A DNA stretch of 47,489 nt from Streptomyces sp. MBT65 (GCF_016612545.1 NZ_JAENRY010000022.1:1-47489); one strand, 5' to 3'. Shown: positions 35,001 to 43,883, numbered from the stretch's first letter. Notes: a model not told the origin generated them from the sequence alone. Numbers and translations are program-made.

Positions 35001-38000
35001 CCTGGCCCGTCCGAAGTACGTCATCGCCCCCACGTCCGCCGTGTCGGCCTCGACCTGCCAGACCACGCCGTCCACGAAGGGGTGCCGACTGCTGGAGTTC
35101 GTCTACGCGACCTCCACCACCGCCACCTCCAGCGCGCTCGGCGACTACACCGGGCAGGTCCAGCAGATCAAGGAGTGGGCGACCGATCCGGGCGCCTCGG
35201 CTGCGACCGCGACCGTGGTCTCGCAGTACGCGTACGACACCACCGGCCATCTGCGCGAGCAGTGGGACCCGCGGATCAGCCCCGCGCTGAAGACCGCCTA
35301 CACCTACGACAGTGCCGGGCACATCACCACCCTCACCCCGCCCGGCGAGCTGCCCTGGACCTTCACCTACGGCACGGCCGGAAACGCGGCCACCGCCGGT
35401 GCGGGCATGCTCCTGTCGGCCTCCCGCCCGAACCTGACGGCGGGTACCAAGAGCACCACCGACGGCACCACGGCAACCACCAGCGTCGTCTACGACGTGC
35501 CGCTCACCGGCAGCACGGCCCCCAACGCCATGGGCACCTCGGACGTGGCCACCTGGGCCCAGGACGACGTCCCCACGGACGCCACGGCGGTCTTCCCGGC
35601 CGACTCGGTCCCGACCTCGCACACGGGCAGCAGCCTGGCCGCCACCGACTACAAGCGCGCGACCATCACCTACACCGACAACTCCGGTCGGGAGGTCAAC
35701 ACCGCCACACCCGGCAACCACATCACCACCACCGAGTACGACCAGTTCGGCAACACGGTGCGCCGACTGACCGCCTCCAACCGCGAGTTGGCCCTGGCCG
35801 CCAGCGGTGACGGGCTGGCCGAGCAGGTGGCGCTCAGCATCGACCAGATGTCGTCCGCCGACCGTGCCGACCTCCTGTCGACCCGCTCGGTGTACTCCTC
35901 CGACGGACTGCGCGAGACCGACGAGTACGGGCCCCTGCACCAGGTCACCCTCACCTCGGCCCTCAAGGCCGGTACCGGCGGCACCGACCTGGCCGCCGGC
36001 ACGGAGGTCCCGGCCCGCGAGCACACCGTCAACGCCTACGACGAGGGCAGGCCGACGGACGGCACGGCCACCGTCGCCAACCAGGTCACCACCACCACGG
36101 TGGGCGCCTACGTGGACGGCTACCCCGCCGACGCGGACACCCGCACCACGACCACCCAGTACGACTGGGTCAAGGGTCTGCCCACCACCGTGACCACCGA
36201 TCCCTCCGGTCTCGCGCTGGCCAAGACCACGTCGTACGACTCCCAGGGCCGCGTCATCAAGACCACCCTGCCCAAGTCGTCCGGCTCGGACGCCGGTGCC
36301 ACGGTCACCACGTACTACGCGGCCACCGGCACCGGCGCGTGCAACGGCAAGCCGGAGTGGACCGACCTGGTCTGCTCCACCGGCCCGGCCGCCGCCATCA
36401 CCGGAGGCGGCACCAACCCCACCCAACTCCCCACCAAGACAACCGAGTACGACCGGTGGGGCAACACCGCCAAGACCACCGAGACCGCGAACTCCGTCAC
36501 CCGCACCACCACCAACACCTACGACGCGGCAGGCCGGCTGAAGACGACCTCGGTCAGCGGCGGAGTGGGCACCGCGGTACCGGACACGACCACGACCTAC
36601 GACGCCGACAGCGGCGACGTGGCCACGGTCACCTCCAACGGGCAGACCGTCACCCACACCACCGACCAGCTCGGACGGGAGATCTCCTACAACGACGGCG
36701 CGGGCAACACCGCCGCCACCCAGTACGACGCCCTCGGCCGGCCGGTGAAGACCACCGACTCCGCGCCGTCGACGACCACGTACACCTACGACACCACCAA
36801 GGACCCGCGTGGTGTGGAGACCTCCCGCACCGACTCGGTCGCCGGCTCCTTCGCCGCGACCTACGACGCGGACGGCGACCTCGCCACCGAGTCCCTGCCC
36901 GGCGGCTACACCCTGACCGTCGGCCAGGACGAGACCGGCGCCACGACCTCCAAGGTGTACACCCAGGACAGCGACAGCACCGTCGTCGCCTCCGACAGCA
37001 CCGACGAGAGCGTCCAGGGCCAGGTCGTCGACGACACCGACACCGCCGGCCAGACCCGCAGCCGCGCCTACACCTACGACACGGCCGGACGCCTCACCCG
37101 CGCCGACGACACCGACCCGGACGGCGCCTGCACCCGCCGCGACTACACCTTCGACGGCAACACCAACCGCACGGCACTGGCCACTTCGACCAGCGATGTG
37201 GGCGTGGCCTGCACGTCCACGGGAGCCACGACCACCTCGTCCTCCTACGACAGCGCGGACCGGCTGACCACCACCGGCACGGTCTACGACGCCTTCGGCC
37301 GCACCACCACCCAGGCCTCCGGCGCCACCATCGGCTACTACGCCAACGACCTCGTCCACCAGCAGACCTCCGGCACCAACCGGCAGACCTGGAACCTGGA
37401 CGCGGCCGGCCGCCTGGCCACCTGGACCACCGAGTCCGACAGCAGCGGCACCTGGACCCAGACCGGATCCAAGACCAACCACTACGGCTCCGATACCGAC
37501 AGCCCCGACTGGATCCAGGAGACCAGCGGCGTTCTCACTCGCAATGTCCAGGGCAGCGACGGCGGCCTCGACGCGGTCACCAGCGCCACCGGTGGCACCG
37601 TCCTCCAACTGACCGACATCCACGGCGACGTGACGGTCCAACTGCCGCTAGACACCTCACAGGCCGTCACCGCACTCGCCTACGACGAGCACGGCAACGC
37701 CGAGGGCGACGCCACCGCGGCCCGCTACGGCTGGCTCGGCGGCAAACAGCGCTCCACCGAAACGGTCACCGGCGCCATCCTCATGGGAGTACGCCTCTAC
37801 GACCCCACCACCGGACGCTTCCTGTCCACCGACCCCGTTCCCGGTGGCAACGCCAACGCCTACGACTACTGCTCCGGTGATCCCATCGGTGGCTACGATC
37901 TGGACGGCAAGTGGGGCTGGCACTGGCACCACCATTGGGGCCGGCACCTGCGTTTCGCAGCGCACATCGGAATCATGGTCGGAGCAGGTGCCCTCATGCT

Positions 38001-38232
38001 GGGCATGTGTGCCGGTACCGGCGGACTCGGATGCATGCTGGCAGGAGCGGCCATCTGGGGATCCGCGGGGATCATGGACTATGGGGTCTCTCATCATGGC
38101 TGGCACCATGCGAGCAGGCGTGGCGCCTCGGCCGCTTACTGGAAGGGATACGTAGGCGGGTTCTTCAGCGGACTCATAGGCCGAAACTTCTTCCGTGGCT
38201 ATGGACGGCACCGCGGAAGATGGCGCTTGTAG
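32026..38232 (+). CDS. Secreted RHS/YD-repeat protein, possible polymorphic toxin
   Basis: A 2,068-residue exported protein. A basic N-terminus and hydrophobic run (IAVGIVMVMALETALV) end in a likely signal-peptidase site near residue 50. A DNRLRE-type domain lies at about residues 315-488 (WVQNPDYPDSQ, ARSYVKFDVSKF). Fibronectin-like sections follow, then YD repeats from about 1050 to 1900 (for example TTYDADSGDVATV, EYDQFGNTV). The RHS core ends in GVRLYDPTTGRFLSTDP and YDLDGKWG. The last 105 residues differ: Trp/His-rich, then two glycine-rich hydrophobic stretches. RHS shells encapsulate C-terminal toxins in many bacteria. The GTG at 32026 follows GGAGGGGG about ten bases upstream and is preferred to a GTG at 31996. 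It lies between the dxr-protease pair and ispG and may be acquired. Confidence 0.87.
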   Translation: MRHRTLPQGRSRPSRRDRARRLRQIAVGIVMVMALETALVAEDSGLAFAAPATSTVSASTKADSTSAEGPAEAQDEASAVLMARLQGRKIEVLSARAADSTTYALPSGELETAAYAGPIRTKADGTWKNIDTALSDTGADLTPAAAAADIAVSDGGDKQLASVAKGKESFGLGWQDKLPTPKVAKNTATYDLGSGQSLSVSALAQGFSENIRLTRQPTGDAVSYRIPLNLDGLKLSQAASGHLLLKDSAGKLVAEAPAPMMWDASKDKASGESAHQKQVATKVETAADGTQTLVLTPDSTFLATATYPVTVDPTTTLAVTTDTWVQNPDYPDSQISSEELKSGTYDGGTDTARSYVKFDVSKFAGKHITSSVMSLYNYYSATCDTTGSPTLAKRITSTWTSSAITWGVQPSTTTTGQSSNTGHWGGSTCAANWSNWSLQTVTQAWADGSANYGLQIRGDSETDSTTWRRFRSANYSTAGYAPKLVVTYNSYATTSASAISPSAVNAYNGKRYATSLTPTLSAKVTDADGSTVKGQFEVTADPAYADTTYTYTATSASVASGGTAKLAIPSASAFPAGTHLRFRVRGYDGTDYGAWSGYTTFVMNTALPAAPTISCDPYTANAWTATASGGATCTLDTTSTDGMGFYWGLDDSTVPQRVYDTTDGNGGDALTITINPGEDWHKLYAKTVDSGGNLSTATTTYAFGVGGGAGLLTPGAGNSAARRVSLTSTGKTTYTGVTYQYRRGETDSWTSVPVADVTKSSDGSAVSAWPVTVTGGSPAALTWNVTDSLSQDGAIDIRAAFTDGTTTAYSQPHTITLDRNAGTAPSASVGPGSVNTLTGDYTLSATDASGFDLSVSRTASSRRPTAGTDAEGQVAIFGPQWTSGTTAEITDSDWVDVRQTSATSVALVDVDGDETGFTATSAGGWKPEPGSEDLTLTGSLTGSFTLKDDTGTTTTFAKVDSTATTWQVSSTHLPTDNSTTKVVSEKPSTTSTLARPKYVIAPTSAVSASTCQTTPSTKGCRLLEFVYATSTTATSSALGDYTGQVQQIKEWATDPGASAATATVVSQYAYDTTGHLREQWDPRISPALKTAYTYDSAGHITTLTPPGELPWTFTYGTAGNAATAGAGMLLSASRPNLTAGTKSTTDGTTATTSVVYDVPLTGSTAPNAMGTSDVATWAQDDVPTDATAVFPADSVPTSHTGSSLAATDYKRATITYTDNSGREVNTATPGNHITTTEYDQFGNTVRRLTASNRELALAASGDGLAEQVALSIDQMSSADRADLLSTRSVYSSDGLRETDEYGPLHQVTLTSALKAGTGGTDLAAGTEVPAREHTVNAYDEGRPTDGTATVANQVTTTTVGAYVDGYPADADTRTTTTQYDWVKGLPTTVTTDPSGLALAKTTSYDSQGRVIKTTLPKSSGSDAGATVTTYYAATGTGACNGKPEWTDLVCSTGPAAAITGGGTNPTQLPTKTTEYDRWGNTAKTTETANSVTRTTTNTYDAAGRLKTTSVSGGVGTAVPDTTTTYDADSGDVATVTSNGQTVTHTTDQLGREISYNDGAGNTAATQYDALGRPVKTTDSAPSTTTYTYDTTKDPRGVETSRTDSVAGSFAATYDADGDLATESLPGGYTLTVGQDETGATTSKVYTQDSDSTVVASDSTDESVQGQVVDDTDTAGQTRSRAYTYDTAGRLTRADDTDPDGACTRRDYTFDGNTNRTALATSTSDVGVACTSTGATTTSSSYDSADRLTTTGTVYDAFGRTTTQASGATIGYYANDLVHQQTSGTNRQTWNLDAAGRLATWTTESDSSGTWTQTGSKTNHYGSDTDSPDWIQETSGVLTRNVQGSDGGLDAVTSATGGTVLQLTDIHGDVTVQLPLDTSQAVTALAYDEHGNAEGDATAARYGWLGGKQRSTETVTGAILMGVRLYDPTTGRFLSTDPVPGGNANAYDYCSGDPIGGYDLDGKWGWHWHHHWGRHLRFAAHIGIMVGAGALMLGMCAGTGGLGCMLAGAAIWGSAGIMDYGVSHHGWHHASRRGASAAYWKGYVGGFFSGLIGRNFFRGYGRHRGRWRL

Positions 38233-38243
38233 CAGGTTCCTGA

Positions 38244-38283
38244 CATGGTCGCCCGGCCCGCGACAGCGGGCCGGGCGACCATG
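38244..38283 (+). terminator. Strong hairpin after the RHS gene
   Basis: Perfect 18-bp arms (CATGGTCGCCCGGCCCGC and its complement) around a four-base loop, 12 bp after the RHS stop. It separates the RHS gene from the small membrane protein. Confidence 0.85.
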
Positions 38284-38326
38284 TCCGACGAAAGTCCATG
38301 AGCATGCCGAGCGAGAGGGATGATCC

Positions 38327-38629
38327 ATGAACGACGAGTCACGCTCCGCTGACGGGGGACCCGCCTCACAGCCATCGGAGTTCAACGCCATCGCCTGGGC
38401 GTGGAGCCCGAGATTCCTTGTCGTGGCCCTGGTCGTTCTCGTGATCTGGGTGACGCTCGTGACGTGGCTGGTACCCGAAGGCATACGCCTGATCTTCTAT
38501 CCCGTGGGCGTGGTCATCGTCTACGGAATCGCGCACTGGTTCAATCGCGCGGGCCGCGGCGGTCAAGTGGAGTTCGCCCAGGGCGACAGCCCGGGACCGT
38601 CCCAAGGCGAATCGGGTGGCACCTCGTAG
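38327..38629 (+). CDS. Two-helix membrane protein, candidate RHS immunity partner
   Basis: A 100-residue protein with a polar N-terminus, two transmembrane helices (FLVVALVVLVIWVTLVTWLV at residues 30-49; IRLIFYPVGVVIVYGIAHWF at 53-72) and a polar Gly/Ser-rich tail. The ATG at 38327 follows GAGAGGGA. It lies 94 bp after the RHS gene on the same strand. Small genes directly after RHS tips often encode immunity proteins, and a membrane-embedded one would suit a membrane-active tip. This is inference from position; no family was recognised. The hairpin between the genes means it may be expressed by readthrough or from its own promoter. Confidence 0.65.
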   Translation: MNDESRSADGGPASQPSEFNAIAWAWSPRFLVVALVVLVIWVTLVTWLVPEGIRLIFYPVGVVIVYGIAHWFNRAGRGGQVEFAQGDSPGPSQGESGGTS

Positions 38630-38841
38630 TCGGCGGTCCGTGGGTGAGCCGGACGCCGTGCCCAACCGGGAATCCTGCCCTCCCGTCGCCCCAGCACGCC
38701 TCGCCCGTAGACCACGGACACTATTGAGTGTGCCGTAGGGACGCTGTGCGCTCCCGTTCACGTCGGTGACGTAATCTCGAACCCTGGAGCCCGTTGTTCC
38801 GGGACCGGGGCCTTGATCCACGACTTGGGGTTGCACAGCAG

Positions 38842-39999
38842 ATGACTGCGATTTCTCTCGGCATTCCGTCCGTTCCGACCCGGCTCGCCGAGCGTCGCAA
38901 GAGCCGGCAGATCCAGGTCGGATCCGTGGCGGTCGGCGGCGACGCGCCGGTGTCGGTGCAGTCCATGACGACGACCCGTACGTCGGACATCGGCGCGACG
39001 CTCCAGCAGATCGCGGAACTCACCGCGTCCGGCTGCCAGATCGTCCGGGTGGCCTGCCCGACGCAGGACGACGCGGACGCGTTGGCGACCATCGCGCGCA
39101 AGTCGCAGATCCCGGTCATCGCGGACATCCATTTCCAGCCGAAGTACGTGTTCGCCGCGATCGAGGCGGGCTGCGCGGCGGTCCGTGTGAACCCGGGCAA
39201 CATCAAGCAGTTCGACGACAAGGTCAAGGAGATCGCGCGGGCCGCGAAGGACCACGGCACCCCGATCCGGATCGGTGTGAACGCGGGCTCGCTGGACAGC
39301 CGCCTGCTGAAGAAGTACGGCAAGGCGACCCCCGAGGCGCTGGCCGAGTCCGCCCTCTGGGAGGCGTCCCTCTTCGAGGAGCACGGCTTCCAGGACATCA
39401 AGATCTCGGTCAAGCACAACGACCCGGTCGTGATGGTCGAGGCGTACCGCCAGCTCGCGGCGCAGTGCGACTACCCGCTGCACCTGGGCGTCACCGAGGC
39501 GGGCCCGGCCTTCCAGGGCACGATCAAGTCCGCGGTCGCCTTCGGCGCCCTCCTCTCGCAGGGCATCGGCGACACGATCCGCGTCTCCCTGTCCGCCCCT
39601 CCGGTGGAGGAGGTCAAGGTCGGCAACCAGATCCTGGAGTCCCTGAACCTCAAGCCCCGCCGCCTGGAGATCGTCTCCTGCCCCTCCTGCGGCCGCGCCC
39701 AGGTCGACGTCTACAAGCTGGCCGAGGAGGTCACGGCGGGCCTGGAGGGCATGGAGGTCCCGCTGCGCGTGGCCGTCATGGGCTGCGTGGTGAACGGCCC
39801 CGGCGAGGCCCGAGAGGCCGACCTCGGTGTCGCCTCCGGCAACGGCAAGGGCCAGATCTTCGTCAAGGGCGAGGTCATCAAGACCGTCCCCGAGTCGAAG
39901 ATCGTGGAGACCCTCATCGAGGAGGCGATGAAGATCGCCGAACAGATGGAGGCGGACGGGGTTGCTTCGGGGGAGCCGACGGTGGCGGTTGCGGGTTGA
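38842..39999 (+). CDS. ispG: 4-hydroxy-3-methylbut-2-enyl diphosphate synthase
   Basis: The reductive MEP-pathway step that turns 2-C-methyl-D-erythritol 2,4-cyclodiphosphate into HMBPP with a [4Fe-4S] cluster. The 385-residue protein has the TIM barrel ([20 protein letters not shown] near the start; [20 protein letters not shown]) and the three cluster cysteines C280, C283 (SCPSCGRAQ) and C315 ([10 protein letters not shown]). The ATG at 38842 matches the conserved N-terminus of Streptomyces IspG as recalled; its ribosome site is weak. It shares the pathway with dxr upstream. The 212 bp before it contain no other gene and should hold its promoter. Confidence 0.96.
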   Translation: MTAISLGIPSVPTRLAERRKSRQIQVGSVAVGGDAPVSVQSMTTTRTSDIGATLQQIAELTASGCQIVRVACPTQDDADALATIARKSQIPVIADIHFQPKYVFAAIEAGCAAVRVNPGNIKQFDDKVKEIARAAKDHGTPIRIGVNAGSLDSRLLKKYGKATPEALAESALWEASLFEEHGFQDIKISVKHNDPVVMVEAYRQLAAQCDYPLHLGVTEAGPAFQGTIKSAVAFGALLSQGIGDTIRVSLSAPPVEEVKVGNQILESLNLKPRRLEIVSCPSCGRAQVDVYKLAEEVTAGLEGMEVPLRVAVMGCVVNGPGEAREADLGVASGNGKGQIFVKGEVIKTVPESKIVETLIEEAMKIAEQMEADGVASGEPTVAVAG

Positions 40000-40144
40000 T
40001 GGGGCCGGGGTCCGGGGCGGGCCAAAGGTCTGACGCAGGCTGAAGGGGCCGAAGCGAGCTCACAGGCCTTGCCCCCCGTCCGTCGAGGTCTTGGACTCCA
40101 CTCGCGAAGCGCTGGGGGCTCACTGGTCAGCGCAGGCCCGCACC

Positions 40145-40217
40145 TTCAGCCCGTCCGGCGTTTGAGGACGAGGCCGTCCAGGCCGACGGCGGGGGTCTGG
40201 GGGCGGCAGCCCCCAGA
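40145..40217. repeat. Dispersed intergenic repeat with hairpin (gap 40000-40330)
   Basis: The 331-bp gap between ispG and the next gene contains TTCAGCCCGTCCGGCG and TTTGAGGACGAGGCC, then a hairpin TCTGGGGGC-GGCA-GCCCCCAGA at 40196-40217. This combination is recalled as widespread in Streptomyces intergenic DNA and may act as a terminator. The rest of the gap (40000-40144, 40218-40330) shows no gene. Confidence 0.65.
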
Positions 40218-40330
40218 GACGCCCACCGAGACCCCACCCCCACGGAAAAGCCAGCGGCACAGGGCGGCACCGCTCAGCTTCCGCAGGTACAGTGCGGAGA
40301 TCAGCAGACCCTCAGGGTGAGGCCCCGCAC

Positions 40331-41179
40331 GTGTTGACCCAGACCACCTCTCGGGTGCTCGAACCGAGCGACCTGGACGCCGCGCTCGCCGTGCTCGACC
40401 GCGAGCCGGTCACGAACGCCTTCGTGACCTCGCGCGTGCAGGTCGCGGGCCTCGACCCCTGGCGGCTCGGCGGCGAGATGTGGGGCTGGTACGAGGACGG
40501 CATGCTGACGTCCCTCTGCTACGCCGGCGCCAACCTCGTCCCGATCTGCGCGACCCCCAGAGCGGTCCGCGCCTTCGCCGACCGCGCCCGCAGGGCAGGC
40601 CGCCGCTGCTCCTCGATCGTCGGCCCCGCCGACGCCACCGCCCAGCTCTGGCGCCTCCTCGAACCGAGCTGGGGCCCCGCCCGAGAGGTCCGCGCCCGCC
40701 AGCCGCTCATGGTCGCCGACCGCATGCCCACCGACATCGCCCCCGACCCGTACGTCCGCCGGATCCGCAAGGACGAGATGGACACGATCATGCCGGCGTG
40801 CGTGGCGATGTTCACCGAGGAGGTCGGGGTCTCCCCGCTGGCCGGCGACGGCGGCCTCCTCTACCAGGCCCGAGTGGCCGAACTCGTAAGCTCCGGCCGC
40901 TCGTTCGCCCGCCTCGACGAGTACGGCAAGGTCGTCTTCAAGGCGGAGATCGGCGCGGCAACACCCAGGGCCTGCCAGATCCAGGGCGTCTGGGTGGCCC
41001 CCGAGTACCGGGGCATGGGCGTGGCGGCCCCCGCGATGGCATCGGTACTCCGCTACGCCCTGGAGGACGTGGCCCCCATGGTCAGCCTCTACGTGAACGA
41101 CTTCAACACCCCAGCAAGGCGGGCGTACTTGAGGGTGGGCTTCCAAGAGGTCGGCGCCTTCATGAGCGTCCTGTTCTGA
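40331..41179 (+). CDS. GNAT-family N-acetyltransferase with N-terminal DUF4081-type domain
   Basis: A 282-residue cytoplasmic protein. The N-terminal half (residues 1-135) resembles the extra domain found in actinobacterial GNAT proteins. The C-terminal half is a GNAT fold: the acetyl-CoA pocket is marked by IQGVWVAPEYRGMGVAAPAM near residue 220, and the end by LYVNDFNTPARRAYLRVGFQEVG. The GTG at 40331 follows GGGTGAGG at eight bases and begins the conserved domain. Its position after ispG is shared by related genomes as far as recalled. The acceptor substrate is unknown. Confidence 0.85.
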   Translation: MLTQTTSRVLEPSDLDAALAVLDREPVTNAFVTSRVQVAGLDPWRLGGEMWGWYEDGMLTSLCYAGANLVPICATPRAVRAFADRARRAGRRCSSIVGPADATAQLWRLLEPSWGPAREVRARQPLMVADRMPTDIAPDPYVRRIRKDEMDTIMPACVAMFTEEVGVSPLAGDGGLLYQARVAELVSSGRSFARLDEYGKVVFKAEIGAATPRACQIQGVWVAPEYRGMGVAAPAMASVLRYALEDVAPMVSLYVNDFNTPARRAYLRVGFQEVGAFMSVLF

Positions 41180-41183
41180 AGCC

Positions 41184-41247
41184 CTTCAGGGGCGCGAGGC
41201 GGTGACACTTGGGCTCCGCCGCGTGGCGCGAGCAACCACGACGCACC
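41184..41247 (-). repeat. Dispersed intergenic repeat, copy 2
   Basis: The reverse complement of this stretch matches 14370-14435 along most of its length (shared GTTGCTCGCGCC/GCTGGTCGCGCC, CGGCGGAGCC and CGCGCCCCT blocks). It begins five bases after the GNAT stop codon and occupies much of the 110-bp gap. Confidence 0.6.
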
Positions 41248-41289
41248 CACCCCCGATCCACAACCGAAACTCCCCTGTACTCTCCCCAC

Positions 41290-41853
41290 ATGCGATTTCC
41301 CGGTCACGGCCACCGCCACCCCGAAGACGTCGTGATCGCCCCCCTGGACCTCTCGGCCCACGTGGACGAAGCCCTCGCCGTACAGGCCCTCGCCTTCGGC
41401 CTGGGCGCGGACGAGGTGGCCGTACGCAGGCAGATCGTCCTACGCCACATGACCTACCCCGGCGCCCGCGCCCTCGGCGCCACGACCGAGGGCCGACTCG
41501 TCGGGTTCGTCTACGGCATGCCCAACAACCGCACCCACTGGTGGTCCACCGTCGTAGAGCCGTACCTCCGGGCCCGCGACCACGACGAATGGCTGGACCA
41601 CTCCTTCGTGATCACCGAGCTGCACGTCCACCCGCAGTACCAGAACCGCGGCGCGGGCCGCTCCCTGATCACCACCATCACGGACGCCGCCGCCGAACCC
41701 CGCTCGATCCTCTCCGCGATCGACACCGACAGCCCGGCCCGGGGCCTCTACCGCTCCCTCGGCTACGAGGACCTCGCCCGCCAGGTCCTGTTCCCGAGCG
41801 CCCCGAAGCCGTACGCGGTCATGGGCGCCCCACTCCCACTCCGCCGCCGTTAG
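41290..41853 (+). CDS. GNAT-family N-acetyltransferase
   Basis: A 187-residue cytoplasmic acetyltransferase. The acetyl-CoA loop is visible as VHPQYQNRGAGRSLITTITD near residue 115, preceded by the core strand FVITELHVHP and followed by DTDSPARGLYRSLGYEDLAR. The ATG at 41290 gives a normal GNAT length. Its TAG stop codon lies inside the left end of the neighbouring MITE-like element, so the final residues of the protein may have been set by that insertion. The substrate is unknown. Confidence 0.85.
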   Translation: MRFPGHGHRHPEDVVIAPLDLSAHVDEALAVQALAFGLGADEVAVRRQIVLRHMTYPGARALGATTEGRLVGFVYGMPNNRTHWWSTVVEPYLRARDHDEWLDHSFVITELHVHPQYQNRGAGRSLITTITDAAAEPRSILSAIDTDSPARGLYRSLGYEDLARQVLFPSAPKPYAVMGAPLPLRRR

Positions 41854-42099
41854 GGCATGTCCGGCGGATCATGCCGCAGACGCGGGGCGTGGCACGCACA
41901 TCTGCGGCGTTGTCGTCAGTCGCCGACTCCCCCAGTCTCGGCTTCGCTCGACCGGGGGGACCCCCACCGCGTCGCCCACGGCGAAGCCGCTGATGTCACC
42001 GCCTCCTCCGCCTTGCGGCTGCACGCGCCACGCCCCGCTCACCGGCGCCGATCAGGCACCGCCGTTTTCCTGCGACCTGCGCCGCCGGACAGGCCCTAA
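41850..42099. mobile_element. MITE-like element, 250 bp, no coding capacity
   Basis: The ends form 18-bp terminal inverted repeats differing at one base: TTAGGGCATGTCCGGCGG at 41850-41867 and CCGCCGGACAGGCCCTAA at 42082-42099. A second inverted pair lies inside (GCGGGGCGTGGCACGC near 41882; GCGCCACGCCCCGC at 42024). TA flanks the GGGC ends on both sides, as expected for a TA target duplication of IS630/Tc1-type elements; that affiliation is inference. No transposase is encoded. Confidence 0.75.
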
Positions 42100-42172
42100 C
42101 CGATTTCCACCGGCACAGCACGCCCGGCTAACCTCCTAGCCATCACCCTTTCCCGGCAGGAGTACAGGAACC

Positions 42173-43879
42173 ATGGCGAACGTACCGGTCCAGCGCATGT
42201 CCCAGTTGATGGCGAAGACGCTGCGCGACGACCCGGCGGACGCCGAGGTCCTCAGTCACAAGCTGCTCGTGCGGGCCGGCTACGTCCGCCGTACCGCGGC
42301 CGGTATCTGGTCCTGGCTGCCGCTGGGCAAGAAGGTGCTCTCCAACGTCGAGCGGATCGTGCGTGAGGAGATGGACGCGATCGGTGCCCAGGAGGTGCTG
42401 CTCCCCGCGATCCTGCCCCGCGAGCCGTACGAGGCGACCGGCCGCTGGGAGGAGTACGGCCCCGAGCTGTTCCGGCTCCAGGACCGCAAGGGCGGCGACT
42501 ATCTCCTCGGCCCCACCCACGAGGAGATCTTCACGCTGATCGTGAAGGACCAGGCGTCCTCCTACAAGGACCTGCCGGTCATCCTCTACCAGATCCAGCA
42601 CAAGTACCGCGACGAGGCCCGCCCCCGCGCCGGCATCCTCCGCGGCCGCGAGTTCCTGATGAAGGACTCGTACTCCTTCGACACGGAGGACGAGGGCCTC
42701 GCCCACTCCTACGCCCTGCACCGCCAGGCGTATCAGAAGGTCTTCGCGCGCCTGGGCCTCGACTACCGCATCTGCGCCGCGACCGCGGGCGCGATGGGCG
42801 GCTCCAAGTCGGAGGAGTTCCTCGCCCCGGCCGAGGCCGGCGAGGACACCTTCGCGGACTGCCCGAACTGCGACTTCGCCGCCAACACCGAAGCGATCAC
42901 GTACGAGTTGACGTCCGTGGACGCCACCGACGTGCCCGTGCTCGAAGAGATCCCCACCCCCGACACCCCCACCATCGAGACCCTCGCCGCCCACCTCGGC
43001 GTCGAGGCCTCCGCCACCCTGAAGAACCTCCTCGTGAAGGTCGACGGCGAGATCGTGGCCGTAGGAGTCCCCGGTGACCGCGAGGTCGACCTCGGCAAGG
43101 TCGAGGCCCATTTCGCCCCCGCGGCGGTCGAGTTGGTGACGGCGGAGGACTTCACCGGCCGTCCCGACCTGGTGCGCGGGTACGTCGGCCCGCAGGGCCT
43201 GGGCGACAAGGTCACGTACATCGCCGACCCGCGCGTGGCCCCCGGCACCTCCTGGATCACCGGCGCCAACAAGCCGGGCACGCACGCCAAGTACGTCGTC
43301 GCGGGCCGTGACTTCGAGGTCGACACCTACGTCGACGTCGTGGTCGTGCAGGAGGGCGACCCCTGCCCCAAGTGCGGCACCGGCCTCAAGCTGGACCGCG
43401 CCATCGAGATCGGCCACATCTTCCAGCTCGGCCGCAAGTACGCCGACGCCCTCAAGCTCGACGTCCTCGGCCAGCACGGCAAGCCGGTCCGCGTCACCAT
43501 GGGCTCCTACGGCATCGGCGTCTCCCGCGCGGTCGCCGCCCTCGCCGAGCAGACCGCCGACGACAAGGGCCTGTGCTGGCCCGCCGAGGTCGCCCCGGCC
43601 GACGTGCACGTGGTCGCCGCCGGCAAGGCCCTTCAGACCGAACTCGCCCTGGACGTCTCGGAGAAGCTGCGCGCGGCCGGCCTGCGTGTCCTGGTCGACG
43701 ACCGCGCCGGGGTCTCCCCGGGCGTGAAGTTTACCGACTCCGAGCTGATCGGCGTACCGAAGATCCTGGTCGCGGGCCGCCGCTCCGCCGAGGGCGTCCT
43801 GGAACTGAAGGACCGCAGGACCGGCGAGCGCGAGGAACTGACGGTCGACGAGGCGATCGCCCGCCTCACCGCACACTGA
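42173..43879 (+). CDS. proS: Prolyl-tRNA synthetase, bacterial type with editing domain
   Basis: Class II synthetase charging tRNA-Pro. The 568-residue protein has motif 1 around [20 protein letters not shown], the proline/ATP-binding GPTHEEIFT and the motif 2 loop [21 protein letters not shown]. An INS (YbaK-like) editing insertion at about residues 230-390 clears mischarged alanine. Motif 3 is [14 protein letters not shown] near 443, and the anticodon-binding domain is at the C-terminus. The ATG at 42173 has an AGGAG-like site 12 bases upstream. It is monocistronic, with an AT-rich gap after it. Confidence 0.97.
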   Translation: MANVPVQRMSQLMAKTLRDDPADAEVLSHKLLVRAGYVRRTAAGIWSWLPLGKKVLSNVERIVREEMDAIGAQEVLLPAILPREPYEATGRWEEYGPELFRLQDRKGGDYLLGPTHEEIFTLIVKDQASSYKDLPVILYQIQHKYRDEARPRAGILRGREFLMKDSYSFDTEDEGLAHSYALHRQAYQKVFARLGLDYRICAATAGAMGGSKSEEFLAPAEAGEDTFADCPNCDFAANTEAITYELTSVDATDVPVLEEIPTPDTPTIETLAAHLGVEASATLKNLLVKVDGEIVAVGVPGDREVDLGKVEAHFAPAAVELVTAEDFTGRPDLVRGYVGPQGLGDKVTYIADPRVAPGTSWITGANKPGTHAKYVVAGRDFEVDTYVDVVVVQEGDPCPKCGTGLKLDRAIEIGHIFQLGRKYADALKLDVLGQHGKPVRVTMGSYGIGVSRAVAALAEQTADDKGLCWPAEVAPADVHVVAAGKALQTELALDVSEKLRAAGLRVLVDDRAGVSPGVKFTDSELIGVPKILVAGRRSAEGVLELKDRRTGEREELTVDEAIARLTAH

Positions 43880-43883
43880 GTTA

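Noticed and set aside
34141..37905. Periodic DNA repeats inside the RHS gene as a CRISPR or satellite array
   Set aside because: The periodicity reflects YD-repeat codons in one long reading frame; units vary and no spacer pattern exists.
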